Assembly: GCF_000148645.1 (NCBI RefSeq)
Contig: NC_014541.1
Location: 2,069,139-2,133,138 of the forward strand
Source of the DNA: Ferrimonas balearica DSM 9799
Lineage (GTDB): Bacteria > Pseudomonadota > Gammaproteobacteria > Enterobacterales > Shewanellaceae
Direction of reading: 5' to 3'
Length of the DNA stretch: 64,000 nt
Part shown: in pieces, positions 34,475 to 43,964 of the stretch
Numbering within the stretch: position 1 is the stretch's first letter
Layout of the letters: every line of letters begins with the position of its first letter
Notes under the pieces: model-generated
Database searches by the model: none
Seen by the model: the letters and a program-made list of their open reading frames with translations, nothing else
Told to the model about the DNA's origin: nothing
Made by a program: the position numbers and the translations under genes

Positions 34475-36865
34475 GTGCTGGATAAATGGATAAACACCAT
34501 CGAGTTGATGGTATTCCGCCACCGTGCGGCCGTACTGATCCTGTTTACGCTGATGAGCGCGTTTCTTGGGTACAGTGCTACAGAATTGAAGATGGACGCG
34601 GCGTTCACCAAGAACATCCCGCTAAACCATCCCTATATGCAGACCTACATGAAGCACCGCGAGCAATTCGGTGGCGCCAACAGCATCATGGTGGCGGTAT
34701 CGGACAAAAGCGGCGACATCTATAACCCGAAATTCTTCGAGGTTCTGCGTCAGATCCACGATCAGTTGTTCTTTATCCCGGGTGTGGATCGCACCCAGGT
34801 CAAATCGCTCTACTCTCCCTCAACCCGCTTTACCGAAGTGGTTGAGGACGGTTTCCGTGGCGGCCCGGTTATCCCTGCTGACTTCAGCGCGGATCCCGCG
34901 GGCCTGGCCCAGGTTAAAGACAACGTCGAGAAAGCGGGCATCGTGGGTCGCCTGGTCTCTGACGATTTCAGTGCAGCGATGGTAACCGCACAGTTGCTGG
35001 ACTGGGTACCCATTCCGGAAGAGGAACGCGTCGAGGGTGGCCCGGTGACCCGCTCGATGGATGTGCTGGCCTTTGCCGAACAGCTCGAAGCGGAGATCCG
35101 CCAGCAGTACGAGGATGACCAGATTCAGGTGCACATCATCGGTTTTGCCAAGATGTCCGGTGATGTGGCTGACGGTGCCAAAGACGTACTGCTGTTTTTC
35201 CTGATTGCCATCCTGATCACCGCTGTGATGGTGTTCTACTTCAGCCGCAGCGTGATGATGACCCTGTTGCCGCTGGGCTGTTCGCTGATCGCCGTCGTGT
35301 GGCAGATGGGCGGACTGACGGTCCTCGGCTTTGGCCTCGACCCGATGTCGATCCTGGTCCCGTTCCTGGTGTTTGCCATCGGTGTGAGTCATGGCGTACA
35401 GATGATTAATGCGGTGGGACACCGGGTGGCGGAGGGCTCCACCGCCAAAGCGGCGGCGCAATCGGCCTTCCGCTCGCTGTTGGTGCCCGGAGGCGTGGCC
35501 CTGCTGTCTGATACGGTGGGCTTTCTGACCCTGCTGGCGATCGACATTGGCATCATCCGTGAACTGGCCATCACCGCGTCGCTGGGTGTGGGCCTGATCA
35601 TCCTGACCAACCTGGTGTTGCTGCCGGTGTTGCTCTCCTACGTGAAGTTTTCACCCGCCTATCTGGATAAAATCCGCGCCAGCCATGGCAAGGTTGCCCC
35701 GATTTGGCACACCGTGTCCCGCTTTGCTGAGGGACGCCGTGCCAAGGTCGTGGTTGGTGCAGCACTGGTGTTGTTTGGTTTGGGGTACTTCCAGGCCCAA
35801 ACCATGAAGATCGGTGATCTGCACGCCGGTGCGCCGGCGCTGAAGGAGGAGTCCAGATACAATCAGGATACCTTCTACATTACCGACAACTTTTCCATCA
35901 CCACGGACGTGTTGACGGTGATTGTGGAAGCCTATCCGGAGGCCTGTACCTACCATGAGGTGATGGAGCGCATCGACCGGTTCCAATGGCGAGTTGAGAA
36001 TGTGGCGGGCGTGCAATCCACAGCGAGCCTGGCATCCATCGCCAAGATCGTGAATGGCGGCTATAACGAAGGCAACCCGAAGTGGCGGACTTTGCCCCGT
36101 ACCACCGCCACACTGGTGCAGGCTACCTCGCGGGTACCGACCTCATCCGGCCTGCTGAACGGCAACTGCAGTGTGATGCCGGTGTACCTGTTCCTGCAGG
36201 ACCATAAAGCCGAGACGCTGGACCGGGTGGTGGCAGCCGTGAAAGCGGAAGCGGAGCGCTTTAACACCCCAGAGGTCCAGTTCAAGTTGGCTTCCGGCCC
36301 GGCGGGCGTCATGGCCGCCACCAACGAAGCGGTGGCCGAAGCCCAGACGCCGATGATGATCTACGTCTACGGCGCGGTGTTCCTGTTGTGTCTGCTGAGC
36401 TTTAAGTCGCTACGTGCCACGCTGGCGGTGATTCTGCCCCTGTATCTGGTGTCCACTCTGGCGCAGGCGCTGATGACCTTCCTGCAGATTGGCCTGACGG
36501 TCAGCACCCTGCCAGTGATTGCACTGGGTGTGGGCATCGGTGTGGACTACGGTATCTATATCCTGTCGACCATGACACCCTATCTGCGGGCCGGCATGGC
36601 GGTACAGGATGCCTACCTTAAAGCGTTGTGTGAGCGCGGTAACGCGGTGGTGTTTACCGGTATTACCCTCGCGGTCGGCGTCAGCACCTGGGTGTTCTCC
36701 AGCCTGAAGTTCCAGATGGACATGGGCATCCTGCTGACCTTTATGTTCCTGGTGAACATGGTGGCCGCGGTAGTGGTACTGCCTGCACTGGTTCGTTTGT
36801 TGTGGGGCAAGGGCCATCCTGTGTCTCAACAGGCACCCTCGACGGACACCCGCCAGGCGGCGTAA
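34475..36865 (+). CDS. RND/MMPL-family exporter
   Basis: A 796-residue inner-membrane protein with the RND arrangement: one N-terminal membrane segment (about 15-35), a large periplasmic loop, five segments about 235-395, one at about 425, a second large loop, then five segments about 625-780. Conserved phrases include ILVPFLVFAIGVSHGVQM near 290 and VIALGVGIGVDYGIYILS near 680, whose buried acidic residues serve proton coupling. At about 800 residues it resembles hydrophobe/lipid-type (MMPL) pumps, not the ~1,040-residue multidrug ones. No membrane-fusion or TolC gene is present; DUF1302, DUF1329 and YCF48 genes take their place. Confidence 0.9.
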   Translation: MLDKWINTIELMVFRHRAAVLILFTLMSAFLGYSATELKMDAAFTKNIPLNHPYMQTYMKHREQFGGANSIMVAVSDKSGDIYNPKFFEVLRQIHDQLFFIPGVDRTQVKSLYSPSTRFTEVVEDGFRGGPVIPADFSADPAGLAQVKDNVEKAGIVGRLVSDDFSAAMVTAQLLDWVPIPEEERVEGGPVTRSMDVLAFAEQLEAEIRQQYEDDQIQVHIIGFAKMSGDVADGAKDVLLFFLIAILITAVMVFYFSRSVMMTLLPLGCSLIAVVWQMGGLTVLGFGLDPMSILVPFLVFAIGVSHGVQMINAVGHRVAEGSTAKAAAQSAFRSLLVPGGVALLSDTVGFLTLLAIDIGIIRELAITASLGVGLIILTNLVLLPVLLSYVKFSPAYLDKIRASHGKVAPIWHTVSRFAEGRRAKVVVGAALVLFGLGYFQAQTMKIGDLHAGAPALKEESRYNQDTFYITDNFSITTDVLTVIVEAYPEACTYHEVMERIDRFQWRVENVAGVQSTASLASIAKIVNGGYNEGNPKWRTLPRTTATLVQATSRVPTSSGLLNGNCSVMPVYLFLQDHKAETLDRVVAAVKAEAERFNTPEVQFKLASGPAGVMAATNEAVAEAQTPMMIYVYGAVFLLCLLSFKSLRATLAVILPLYLVSTLAQALMTFLQIGLTVSTLPVIALGVGIGVDYGIYILSTMTPYLRAGMAVQDAYLKALCERGNAVVFTGITLAVGVSTWVFSSLKFQMDMGILLTFMFLVNMVAAVVVLPALVRLLWGKGHPVSQQAPSTDTRQAA

Positions 36866-36885
36866 CGCTAAGCCATTGAAACGAA

Positions 36886-36909
36886 ACGCCACCTCCGGGT
36901 GGCGTTTTT
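36886..36909 (+). terminator. terminator of the DUF1302-RND cluster
   Basis: ACGCCACC and GGTGGCGT pair around TCCG, followed by TTTT. The rest of the 297 bases up to the dehydrogenase gene must hold its promoter; no convincing -35/-10 pair was found. Confidence 0.85.
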
Positions 36910-37206
36910 GTTTGTCAGGCCAATCAAAAAATCCGGTCAGGGCAATTCACTGGTCTTACCAAGTCAGTTTGCTGCATAAAGGCGCCCGGTTCCTGCGTGA
37001 ATTTGCAGTTTTTGCGGCACTGACTGACTGAGTTGTCAAAGTTGCTCAAAACCCATACAAAACCCCCAATTTCAAAATGCGTAACGGCTCACATTGAGTA
37101 GTAAAGGGTGATACACTTCGCCTCGCAAGTGCCGCCAAGGCCGCGGCAGATCAAACGGCAAAACAATAATTAGCGAACAAGCGCCATCGCAGAAAGGACA
37201 AGCAAC

Positions 37207-40200
37207 ATGGCCATGCAACCGTCAACGCCCCAAGTCCTGCTCGACAACGTCGTGGAGCTGATCCACAAGAAAATGCCGGAGCAGCAAGCCCCCCTAATCG
37301 ACGCCTTTGCCCGCCTTATTTTTGGCACCCTGGCAAAAGATGAACTCTCCCAGCGCAGCGACAGTGATCTGTACGGCGCGACACTGAGCCTCTGGAACAC
37401 CCTTAACCAGACTCAAGCCGGTGAATTCCGCAATCGGGTGTATAACCCGGTGCAAAGCACCCACGGTTGGCAGTCCGCCCACACCATCATCGAAATGGTG
37501 TTGCCGGACATGCCGTTCCTGGTGGACTCCGTATCCATGGCGCTTAACCGCTCTGGTATTGCGTCTCACCTGATGATTCACTCCCCGGTCGCCATCACCC
37601 GTGACGACAAGGGCGCAGTAAATGGCGTGCGTCACGTACTGGAAGGGCAGGCCGACGATGAGCGCGTTGCGGTCTTTCTGGTGGAGGTCGATAACATCGA
37701 CGATGCCAAGCGCATGACCGCGTTGGCCCGCGAACTGGACTCCGTGATCCTGGACGTGACCGCCGCAGTAAATGACTGGCAGCCGATGCAGGACAAGCTG
37801 GCGGAAGTCACCAACATGGTCAAAACCGGCCCTCATGCCGGTCACGAGAGCGACCGTGAAGAAGCGGTGGCGTTCCTTGAGTTTCTGGCTAACCACCACT
37901 TTACCTTCCTGGGTTACCGTCACTACGACCTGACCCGGGTTGAAGGCGACATCAATCTGCAGGGGGATAACGACAGCAGCCTGGGGATCATGCGAGAGCA
38001 ACCCAGCCAGGGTCTGCTGCTTTCCTCATTGCCGGAGCAAGCGCGCAAAGAAGCGCTGGGCAGCGGTCGTCTTATCCTGACCAAAACCAACACCAAAAGC
38101 CGGGTGCATCGCCCCGCTTACATCGATTACGTTGGCGTCAAATGCTTTGACGAGAACGGGCAGGTGGTCGGAGAGCATCGCTTTATTGGCCTCTATGCCT
38201 CGTCAATGTACAACCGCAGCCCCCGCGAAATCCCACTGATCCGCCGTAAGCTGGAACAGGTCGTGAGCCGTTCCGGGCTGGCGCCGAACAGCCACGATTA
38301 CAAAGCGCTGATGAACATCCTGGAAACCTATCCCCGGGATGAGCTTATCCAGGCCAGCGAACAGCAGCTGTTTGAAGGCGCCATGGGCATTCTGCACATG
38401 CAGGACCGCGACAAGGTTCGACTCTTTGTCCGTCGGGACCCCTTCGGTCGCTTTTTCTCTGCATTGGTGTTCACCACCAAGGAACGCTACAACACCCAGC
38501 TGCGCATTAAGACCCAGAAACTGCTGGCGGAATGCTTCCAGAGTGAAGATGAGGTGGAGTTCACCACCTATTTCTCAGAGTCCACACTGGCGCGCACCCA
38601 CTACCTGGTGAAGGTGGAAGACAACAATATGGATATCGACGTAAAAGAGCTCGAAAACAACCTGGTTGAACTGGCACGTTCCTGGGAAGACAAGCTCGAC
38701 AGCGCCCTGGTGGAAAGCCGCGGTGAAGCGCAAGGCAAGCAACTGTCCCGCCGCTTTGTGAACGCATTCCCCCGCAGCTACAAAGAAGATGTGCTGCCCA
38801 GTGCCGCGCTGGTGGACATCGAGCACCTCGAGAAGCTGGAAACCTCTGACGAACTGGGCATGCTGTTCTATCAGCCGCAGGAGAAAAAACTCGGCGGCAA
38901 ACAGGTGTGCCTGAAGCTGTTCCACAAGAACGAGCCAATCCATCTGTCCGATGTGCTGCCGATGCTGGAAAACTTTGGCCTGCGCGTTATCGGTGAACGT
39001 CCGTATCAGGTGGTGACGTCTGAGGGCAACGAATACTGGATCCTCGACTTCTCCATGACCTTCAAAGGGGAAGTGGAGGAGGACATCAGCTCCTATCAGG
39101 CCCGTTTCCAGGAAGCACTGGGCAAGGTGTGGGCGGCAGAGTATGAAGATGACGGCTTTAACCATCTGGTGCTGTCTGCCGGCCTGACTGGCCGTGAAGT
39201 GACTGTGCTACGGGCGTACGCCAAGTACATGCGTCAAATCGGCGTGACCTTCTCCCAGGAGTACATCGCCGAGACTCTCGATAAGTATCCTCACATTGCC
39301 CGCCTGCTGGTGGACATGTTTGCCAAGCGTTTTAACCCGAAGAGCCGGGCAAACCGCACTCTGGACAAGCAGCTGGCCCAGGTTGAGGCCTACCTGGATG
39401 ACGTCGCCAACCTCGACGATGACCGCATCATCCGTCGCTACGTTGAGCTGATTGAAGCGACGCTGCGCACCAACTTCTACCAGCCGGTCAGCTCCGGTGA
39501 AGACAAGCCGTACGTTTCCTTTAAGGTGCTGCCTGAACTGATCCCTGAGATGCCGCTGCCGTTACCGAAGTTTGAGATCTTCGTGTACTCGCCGCGGATG
39601 GAAGGGGTGCACCTGCGTGGCGGCAAAGTGGCGCGTGGCGGTTTGCGTTGGTCCGATCGTCGTGAAGACTTCCGTACCGAAGTGCTGGGTCTGGTCAAAG
39701 CCCAGCAGGTGAAGAACACCGTGATCGTTCCGTCCGGTGCCAAAGGTGGCTTTGTCTGTAAACAACTGCCGGCAGAGCGTGATGCCATGCTGGCGGAAGG
39801 TCAGGATTGCTACCGTATGTTTATCCGCGGCCTGCTGGATGTTACCGATAACATTGAGCAGGGCGAACTGGTCCCGCCGCTGAATGTGGTGCGCCACGAC
39901 GAAGATGACCCCTACCTGGTGGTGGCGGCGGATAAAGGCACCGCGACCTTCTCTGACATCGCCAACAGCATCTCTGAAGAGTACAACTTCTGGCTGGGCG
40001 ACGCGTTTGCCTCCGGCGGCCAATACGGCTACGACCACAAGAAGATGGGCATCACCGCGCGCGGTGGCTGGGAATCGGTCAAACGCCACTTCCGCGAAAT
40101 GGGGGTCGACTGCCAAACCACCGATTTCACCTGTCTGGCGATTGGTGATATGGCCGGTGACGTATTTGGTAACGGCATGCTGTTGTCACGCCATACCCGC

Positions 40201-42048
40201 CTGCAGGCGGCGTTCAACCACATGCACATCTTTATCGACCCGACGCCGGATGCGGCCACCAGCTATGAAGAGCGTGAGCGCCTGTTCAAGCTGCCGCGCT
40301 CCAGCTGGGAGGACTACAATGCTGAGTTGATCTCCGAAGGCGGTGGCATCTTCAACCGCAGCGCCAAGTCCATCAAGCTGACGCCGCAGATGAAGACCAT
40401 GCTGGCCACCAAGAAGGTGCAGATGACGCCGAACGAGCTGATTCAGCACCTGCTGCAGATGGAAGTGGACCTGCTGTGGAACGGCGGCATCGGCACCTAC
40501 GTCAAAGGCGCTCGTGAAACCCACGTTGAAGTGGGCGACCGTGCCAACGATGCGGTGCGCATCAACGGCAGTCAGCTCAAAGCCAAAATTGTGGGCGAGG
40601 GCGGTAACCTGGGCCTGACCCAGCTGGGCCGCATTGAGTATGCGCAGGCTGGCGGACGCATCAATACCGACTTTGTTGATAACGTTGGCGGGGTGGACTG
40701 CTCCGATAACGAAGTGAACATCAAGATCCTGCTGAACCGCCTGGTGGCGGAAGGCGAGATGACCGTTAAGCAGCGCAATAAGCTGCTGGTTGAGATGACG
40801 GATGAGGTTGCCGAGATCGTCCTTGAGGACTGCCGCAACCAGACTCTGTCCATCTCAGTAACGCAAGCCCGTAATGGCGAGCAGCTGAAAGAGCAGATCC
40901 GCTTTATCCAGTACCTGGAGAAAGAGGGCAAGCTGGACCGGGCGCTGGAGTTCCTGCCCAGCGATGAAGAGCTGTCTGAACGCCTGGCGGCTGGCCATGG
41001 CCTGACCCGTCCGGAGCTGTCGGTTCTGGTGGCTTACGCCAAGATGGTGCTGAAAGAGCAGCTGGTGGATCCGAGCGTTACCGATGAGCCCACCATCTCT
41101 CAGCGTCTGTTTGAGTACTTCCCGGTACGCCTGCAGGCCAAGTACAGCGAATGGATGAAAGAGCACCCGCTGCGGGCTGAAATCATTGCGACGTCGTTGG
41201 CCAACGACATCATCAATAATATGGGCCTGAACTTTATCCAGCGTATGCAGGATGAGACAGGTGCCTCAGTCTCGGAAGTGGCACTGAGTTACACTATTGC
41301 CGCCCAAGTGTTTGGCTTAGATAGCATTAAGGCGCAGATCATCGAGCAGAACGGCGTTGTCGATGCCGAGCGACAACACGAGATGCTCTACCAGTTGCAA
41401 CGCACGGTACGCCGTGCCACACGCTGGTTCCTGCGCCGCCGCACTGGCAACCTCGATGTCGAAGCGAGCGTGGCGTTCTTCCAGCCAGTGGTTCAAGAGC
41501 TCAATCAGAGCTTTGGTTCCCTGCTGCAGGAGGAGGAAGCCCGTGGTATCGAGGCCCGTGCTGAGAGCCTGGTGGCAAGTGGTGTGAATGCCGAATTGGC
41601 ACACACGGTAAGCCGCCTGAGTACCCTGTTCTCAGCGTTGGATCTGGCAGAGATCGCGAAAGACGATAATAAGCCGGTTTCCCTCGTGGCCGAGACCTAC
41701 TTCCGCCTCGGTGCCGGCATCGAGCTGCACTGGTTCCTTGAGCAGATCAACGAGCAGCCGGTTTCAAACCACTGGCAAGCGTTGGCTCGCGCGGGCTTCC
41801 GCGAAGAACTGGACTGGCTGCAGCGCCGTTTGACCCTGGTGGTACTGCGTAACTGCGGTGCCCAATGCCAGGCGGACGCTATCATTGAGCAGTGGGTAGA
41901 TGACAATAACGCAACCCTGGACCGCTGGTTGCACATGATGGCGGAGTTCCGTACCTCCAAGAGCCATGAGTTCTCCAAGTTCTCTGTGGCACTGCGGGAA
42001 CTGAACCTGCTTATCATGCGCTGTGACTCGATCGCTGAGGCACGTTAA
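37207..42048 (+). CDS. gdhB: NAD-specific glutamate dehydrogenase, large type
   Basis: Oxidatively deaminates glutamate to 2-oxoglutarate and ammonia with NAD+; the large L_180/GDH2 class found in Pseudomonas, Shewanella and others. 1,613 residues. The N-terminal ~700 residues are ACT-like regulatory parts. The catalytic core starts near 800 with GGKVARGGLRWSDRREDF and VIVPSGAKGGFVCKQ, the latter carrying the catalytic lysine. Further on come DMAGDVFGNGMLLS near 983 and VGEGGNLGLTQLGR near 1132. A C-terminal helical domain completes it. Arginine and other amino acids control this class allosterically. It stands alone between two terminators. AAAGGA precedes the ATG. Confidence 0.95.
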   Translation: MAMQPSTPQVLLDNVVELIHKKMPEQQAPLIDAFARLIFGTLAKDELSQRSDSDLYGATLSLWNTLNQTQAGEFRNRVYNPVQSTHGWQSAHTIIEMVLPDMPFLVDSVSMALNRSGIASHLMIHSPVAITRDDKGAVNGVRHVLEGQADDERVAVFLVEVDNIDDAKRMTALARELDSVILDVTAAVNDWQPMQDKLAEVTNMVKTGPHAGHESDREEAVAFLEFLANHHFTFLGYRHYDLTRVEGDINLQGDNDSSLGIMREQPSQGLLLSSLPEQARKEALGSGRLILTKTNTKSRVHRPAYIDYVGVKCFDENGQVVGEHRFIGLYASSMYNRSPREIPLIRRKLEQVVSRSGLAPNSHDYKALMNILETYPRDELIQASEQQLFEGAMGILHMQDRDKVRLFVRRDPFGRFFSALVFTTKERYNTQLRIKTQKLLAECFQSEDEVEFTTYFSESTLARTHYLVKVEDNNMDIDVKELENNLVELARSWEDKLDSALVESRGEAQGKQLSRRFVNAFPRSYKEDVLPSAALVDIEHLEKLETSDELGMLFYQPQEKKLGGKQVCLKLFHKNEPIHLSDVLPMLENFGLRVIGERPYQVVTSEGNEYWILDFSMTFKGEVEEDISSYQARFQEALGKVWAAEYEDDGFNHLVLSAGLTGREVTVLRAYAKYMRQIGVTFSQEYIAETLDKYPHIARLLVDMFAKRFNPKSRANRTLDKQLAQVEAYLDDVANLDDDRIIRRYVELIEATLRTNFYQPVSSGEDKPYVSFKVLPELIPEMPLPLPKFEIFVYSPRMEGVHLRGGKVARGGLRWSDRREDFRTEVLGLVKAQQVKNTVIVPSGAKGGFVCKQLPAERDAMLAEGQDCYRMFIRGLLDVTDNIEQGELVPPLNVVRHDEDDPYLVVAADKGTATFSDIANSISEEYNFWLGDAFASGGQYGYDHKKMGITARGGWESVKRHFREMGVDCQTTDFTCLAIGDMAGDVFGNGMLLSRHTRLQAAFNHMHIFIDPTPDAATSYEERERLFKLPRSSWEDYNAELISEGGGIFNRSAKSIKLTPQMKTMLATKKVQMTPNELIQHLLQMEVDLLWNGGIGTYVKGARETHVEVGDRANDAVRINGSQLKAKIVGEGGNLGLTQLGRIEYAQAGGRINTDFVDNVGGVDCSDNEVNIKILLNRLVAEGEMTVKQRNKLLVEMTDEVAEIVLEDCRNQTLSISVTQARNGEQLKEQIRFIQYLEKEGKLDRALEFLPSDEELSERLAAGHGLTRPELSVLVAYAKMVLKEQLVDPSVTDEPTISQRLFEYFPVRLQAKYSEWMKEHPLRAEIIATSLANDIINNMGLNFIQRMQDETGASVSEVALSYTIAAQVFGLDSIKAQIIEQNGVVDAERQHEMLYQLQRTVRRATRWFLRRRTGNLDVEASVAFFQPVVQELNQSFGSLLQEEEARGIEARAESLVASGVNAELAHTVSRLSTLFSALDLAEIAKDDNKPVSLVAETYFRLGAGIELHWFLEQINEQPVSNHWQALARAGFREELDWLQRRLTLVVLRNCGAQCQADAIIEQWVDDNNATLDRWLHMMAEFRTSKSHEFSKFSVALRELNLLIMRCDSIAEAR

Positions 42049-42064
42049 ACCAACCTATAGGGAA

Positions 42065-42093
42065 AAGCCTCGGCCGTAGCCGGGGCTTTTTTT
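42065..42093 (+). terminator. terminator of gdhB
   Basis: AAGCCTCGGC and GCCGGGGCTT form a 10-bp stem around CGTA, followed by five T. It lies just ahead of pyrD. Confidence 0.9.
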
Positions 42094-42108
42094 AGATCTG
42101 GAGAAAGA

Positions 42109-43134
42109 ATGTTTTACCGCATCGCACAAAAATTCCTGTTCCAAACCAATCCGGAATTTGCGCACGACTTCGCCATGGGCAGCCTGCGTCGCACCGCGAA
42201 CACGCCGCTGGCCTGCTTCTATGCACAGAATGTCCCTCACGCCCCGGTGGAATTTATGGGCGTGCAGTTCCCCAACCCAGTTGGTCTGGCCGCGGGTATG
42301 GACAAAGATGGTGAAGCGATTGACGCGTTTGCTGCCATGGGCTTCGGTCACGTGGAAGTGGGTACAGTGACTCCGCGTCCCCAGCCGGGTAACGACCTGC
42401 CGCGTCTGTACCGCCTGAAGCCGGCGCGCGCGATCATCAACCGGATGGGTTTCAACAACAAAGGCGTCGACAACCTGGTCGCCAACATCAAGGCGTCCAA
42501 CCCCGGCAACTGCGTTATTGGTGTGAACATCGGCAAGAATAAAGACACGCCGCTGGAAGAGGGTAAGAACGATTACCTGATCTGCATGGAGAAGGTGTAT
42601 GACGTTGCCGGTTACATCGCCGTCAACATCTCCTCTCCCAATACTCCTGGCCTGCGTACCCTGCAGTACGGTGAGATGCTGGATGACCTGTTGGCGTCGC
42701 TGAAAACCAAGCAGCGCGAGCTGGCAGAGAAGTACGGTAAGTACGTACCGGTTGCCCTGAAGATCGCCCCGGACCTGTCTGATGAGGAGATCCGTCAGGT
42801 TGCTGCGTCGCTGGTTCGCCATGAGATTGATGGCGTAATCGCAACCAACACCACGCTGGCGCGCGAAGGGGTAGAGCACCTGCCTGAGCATACTGAGGCG
42901 GGTGGCCTGTCCGGTGCTCCGTTGACCGAACGCTCCACGATTGTGATCCGCAAGCTGGCGGACGCGCTGGATGGCAAGTTGCCGATTTTGGGAGTTGGTG
43001 GTATCGACTCTGCACAGCATGCCATGGACAAACTGGATGCTGGTGCCAAGATGGTGCAGATTTATACCGGATTTATTTACAACGGTCCGGAATTGGTAAA
43101 AACGATCACTGAAGCGTTTTTGAAGCGCAAATAA
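42109..43134 (+). CDS. pyrD: dihydroorotate dehydrogenase (quinone), class 2
   Basis: Oxidises dihydroorotate to orotate in pyrimidine synthesis, passing electrons to membrane quinones. The N-terminal helices ([19 protein letters not shown]) form the membrane-docking part seen in class 2 enzymes. The FMN barrel carries [16 protein letters not shown] near 62, NRMGFNN near 111, the catalytic serine in [11 protein letters not shown] near 175, NTTLAR near 247 and GVGGIDS near 298. Length is 341 (E. coli 336). It precedes zapC, as in E. coli. Confidence 0.97.
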   Translation: MFYRIAQKFLFQTNPEFAHDFAMGSLRRTANTPLACFYAQNVPHAPVEFMGVQFPNPVGLAAGMDKDGEAIDAFAAMGFGHVEVGTVTPRPQPGNDLPRLYRLKPARAIINRMGFNNKGVDNLVANIKASNPGNCVIGVNIGKNKDTPLEEGKNDYLICMEKVYDVAGYIAVNISSPNTPGLRTLQYGEMLDDLLASLKTKQRELAEKYGKYVPVALKIAPDLSDEEIRQVAASLVRHEIDGVIATNTTLAREGVEHLPEHTEAGGLSGAPLTERSTIVIRKLADALDGKLPILGVGGIDSAQHAMDKLDAGAKMVQIYTGFIYNGPELVKTITEAFLKRK

Positions 43135-43152
43135 TGCCTCAATGATGAAATA

Positions 43153-43176
43153 AAAAGGGGCTTCGGCCCCTTTTTT
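43153..43176 (+). terminator. terminator of pyrD
   Basis: AAAAGGGGC and GCCCCTTTT pair around a TTCG tetraloop and continue into T. Strong rho-independent terminator. Confidence 0.92.
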
Positions 43177-43235
43177 GATCGAGCGATCAAAGATCCGATC
43201 CGGCGATCAAAATGTGATCACCTAAGATCCTGATC
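43177..43235. promoter_or_regulatory. cluster of eight GATC (Dam) sites upstream of zapC
   Basis: GATC occurs at 43177, 43185, 43192, 43197, 43205, 43216, 43226 and 43232, eight sites in 59 bases. Random expectation is about 0.2. Spacing of 5-11 bases resembles SeqA target clusters. It lies between the pyrD terminator and the zapC promoter region, so methylation-dependent control of zapC or local SeqA binding is possible. Function inferred. Confidence 0.6.
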
Positions 43236-43321
43236 ATAAAAGGATATTTTTTAAGCCAAGCTTGTCAGGCGGTTAATTAATAGTCTAATATAATGTTGGG
43301 CTAGGGAATGGAATAAGCATC

Positions 43322-43861
43322 ATGTACATCACACCAGAACCCTGTTGGGCATGGATGTATCATCATGACGAAGATAAGTTAGCGCTGGAACTCGGTGAGG
43401 ATTGGTTATTTCTCAGCCCGTTCAGTGCTCGTCATCTTATTCCCGACAGTCTGCACGGTGCCGCTTTCAGTGCGCAACACGCCGATTATTACAACGATGT
43501 GCTTGATCGGTTGCGTAAACAGCTGCCTAACAGCGCGCCGGAAGTGGTGCAAATTGCACTGAATCTCACAGCCGCGCATTTCTTCAGCCTCCCGATGATG
43601 CCAAAAAGCTGGTTTTTCCAGACCAGTGCGCACATCGCCTACGCCTGTAATGGTAAATTGGTTGAGCTCGATACTGGCTCAGAGCGCGCTCGTTTTGCTG
43701 TGGTGGATGGCGGCGAGCAGTCGTCATTGCTGATGTTGCTGGAACAGAGCCTGGCTCTGGGCAATAAGAAAACGATGAAACAGTTTGAGCTGATTAAAGT
43801 GATGAACGACAGACTGTCACCCTGTCAGAGCTTGAAGCACCGGCGCATCGTCGCCGCCTGA
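43322..43861 (+). CDS. zapC: cell division protein ZapC
   Basis: A 179-residue cytosolic protein that bundles FtsZ filaments and helps stabilise the division ring in E. coli. Family features: an N-terminal P.WAWMYHHDEDKL.LELG pattern, MMPKSWFF near residue 92, and KVMNDRLSP near 160 (E. coli KIMNDRLKP). The length matches (E. coli 180), as does the position behind pyrD. The similarity is moderate overall but consistent from end to end. Confidence 0.9.
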   Translation: MYITPEPCWAWMYHHDEDKLALELGEDWLFLSPFSARHLIPDSLHGAAFSAQHADYYNDVLDRLRKQLPNSAPEVVQIALNLTAAHFFSLPMMPKSWFFQTSAHIAYACNGKLVELDTGSERARFAVVDGGEQSSLLMLLEQSLALGNKKTMKQFELIKVMNDRLSPCQSLKHRRIVAA

Positions 43862-43866
43862 ATACC

Positions 43867-43896
43867 AACGCCTCGCTGAACAGCGAGGCGTTTTTC
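43867..43896 (+). terminator. terminator of zapC
   Basis: AACGCCTCGCT and AGCGAGGCGTT form an 11-bp stem around GAAC, then a T-rich tail. Confidence 0.9.
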
Positions 43897-43964
43897 TTTG
43901 CGCAAACTCCGCCCTAAGCGCCAGACGCTACACTGTTTCACGGTGTCTATAGCGAGGCTGGCTC

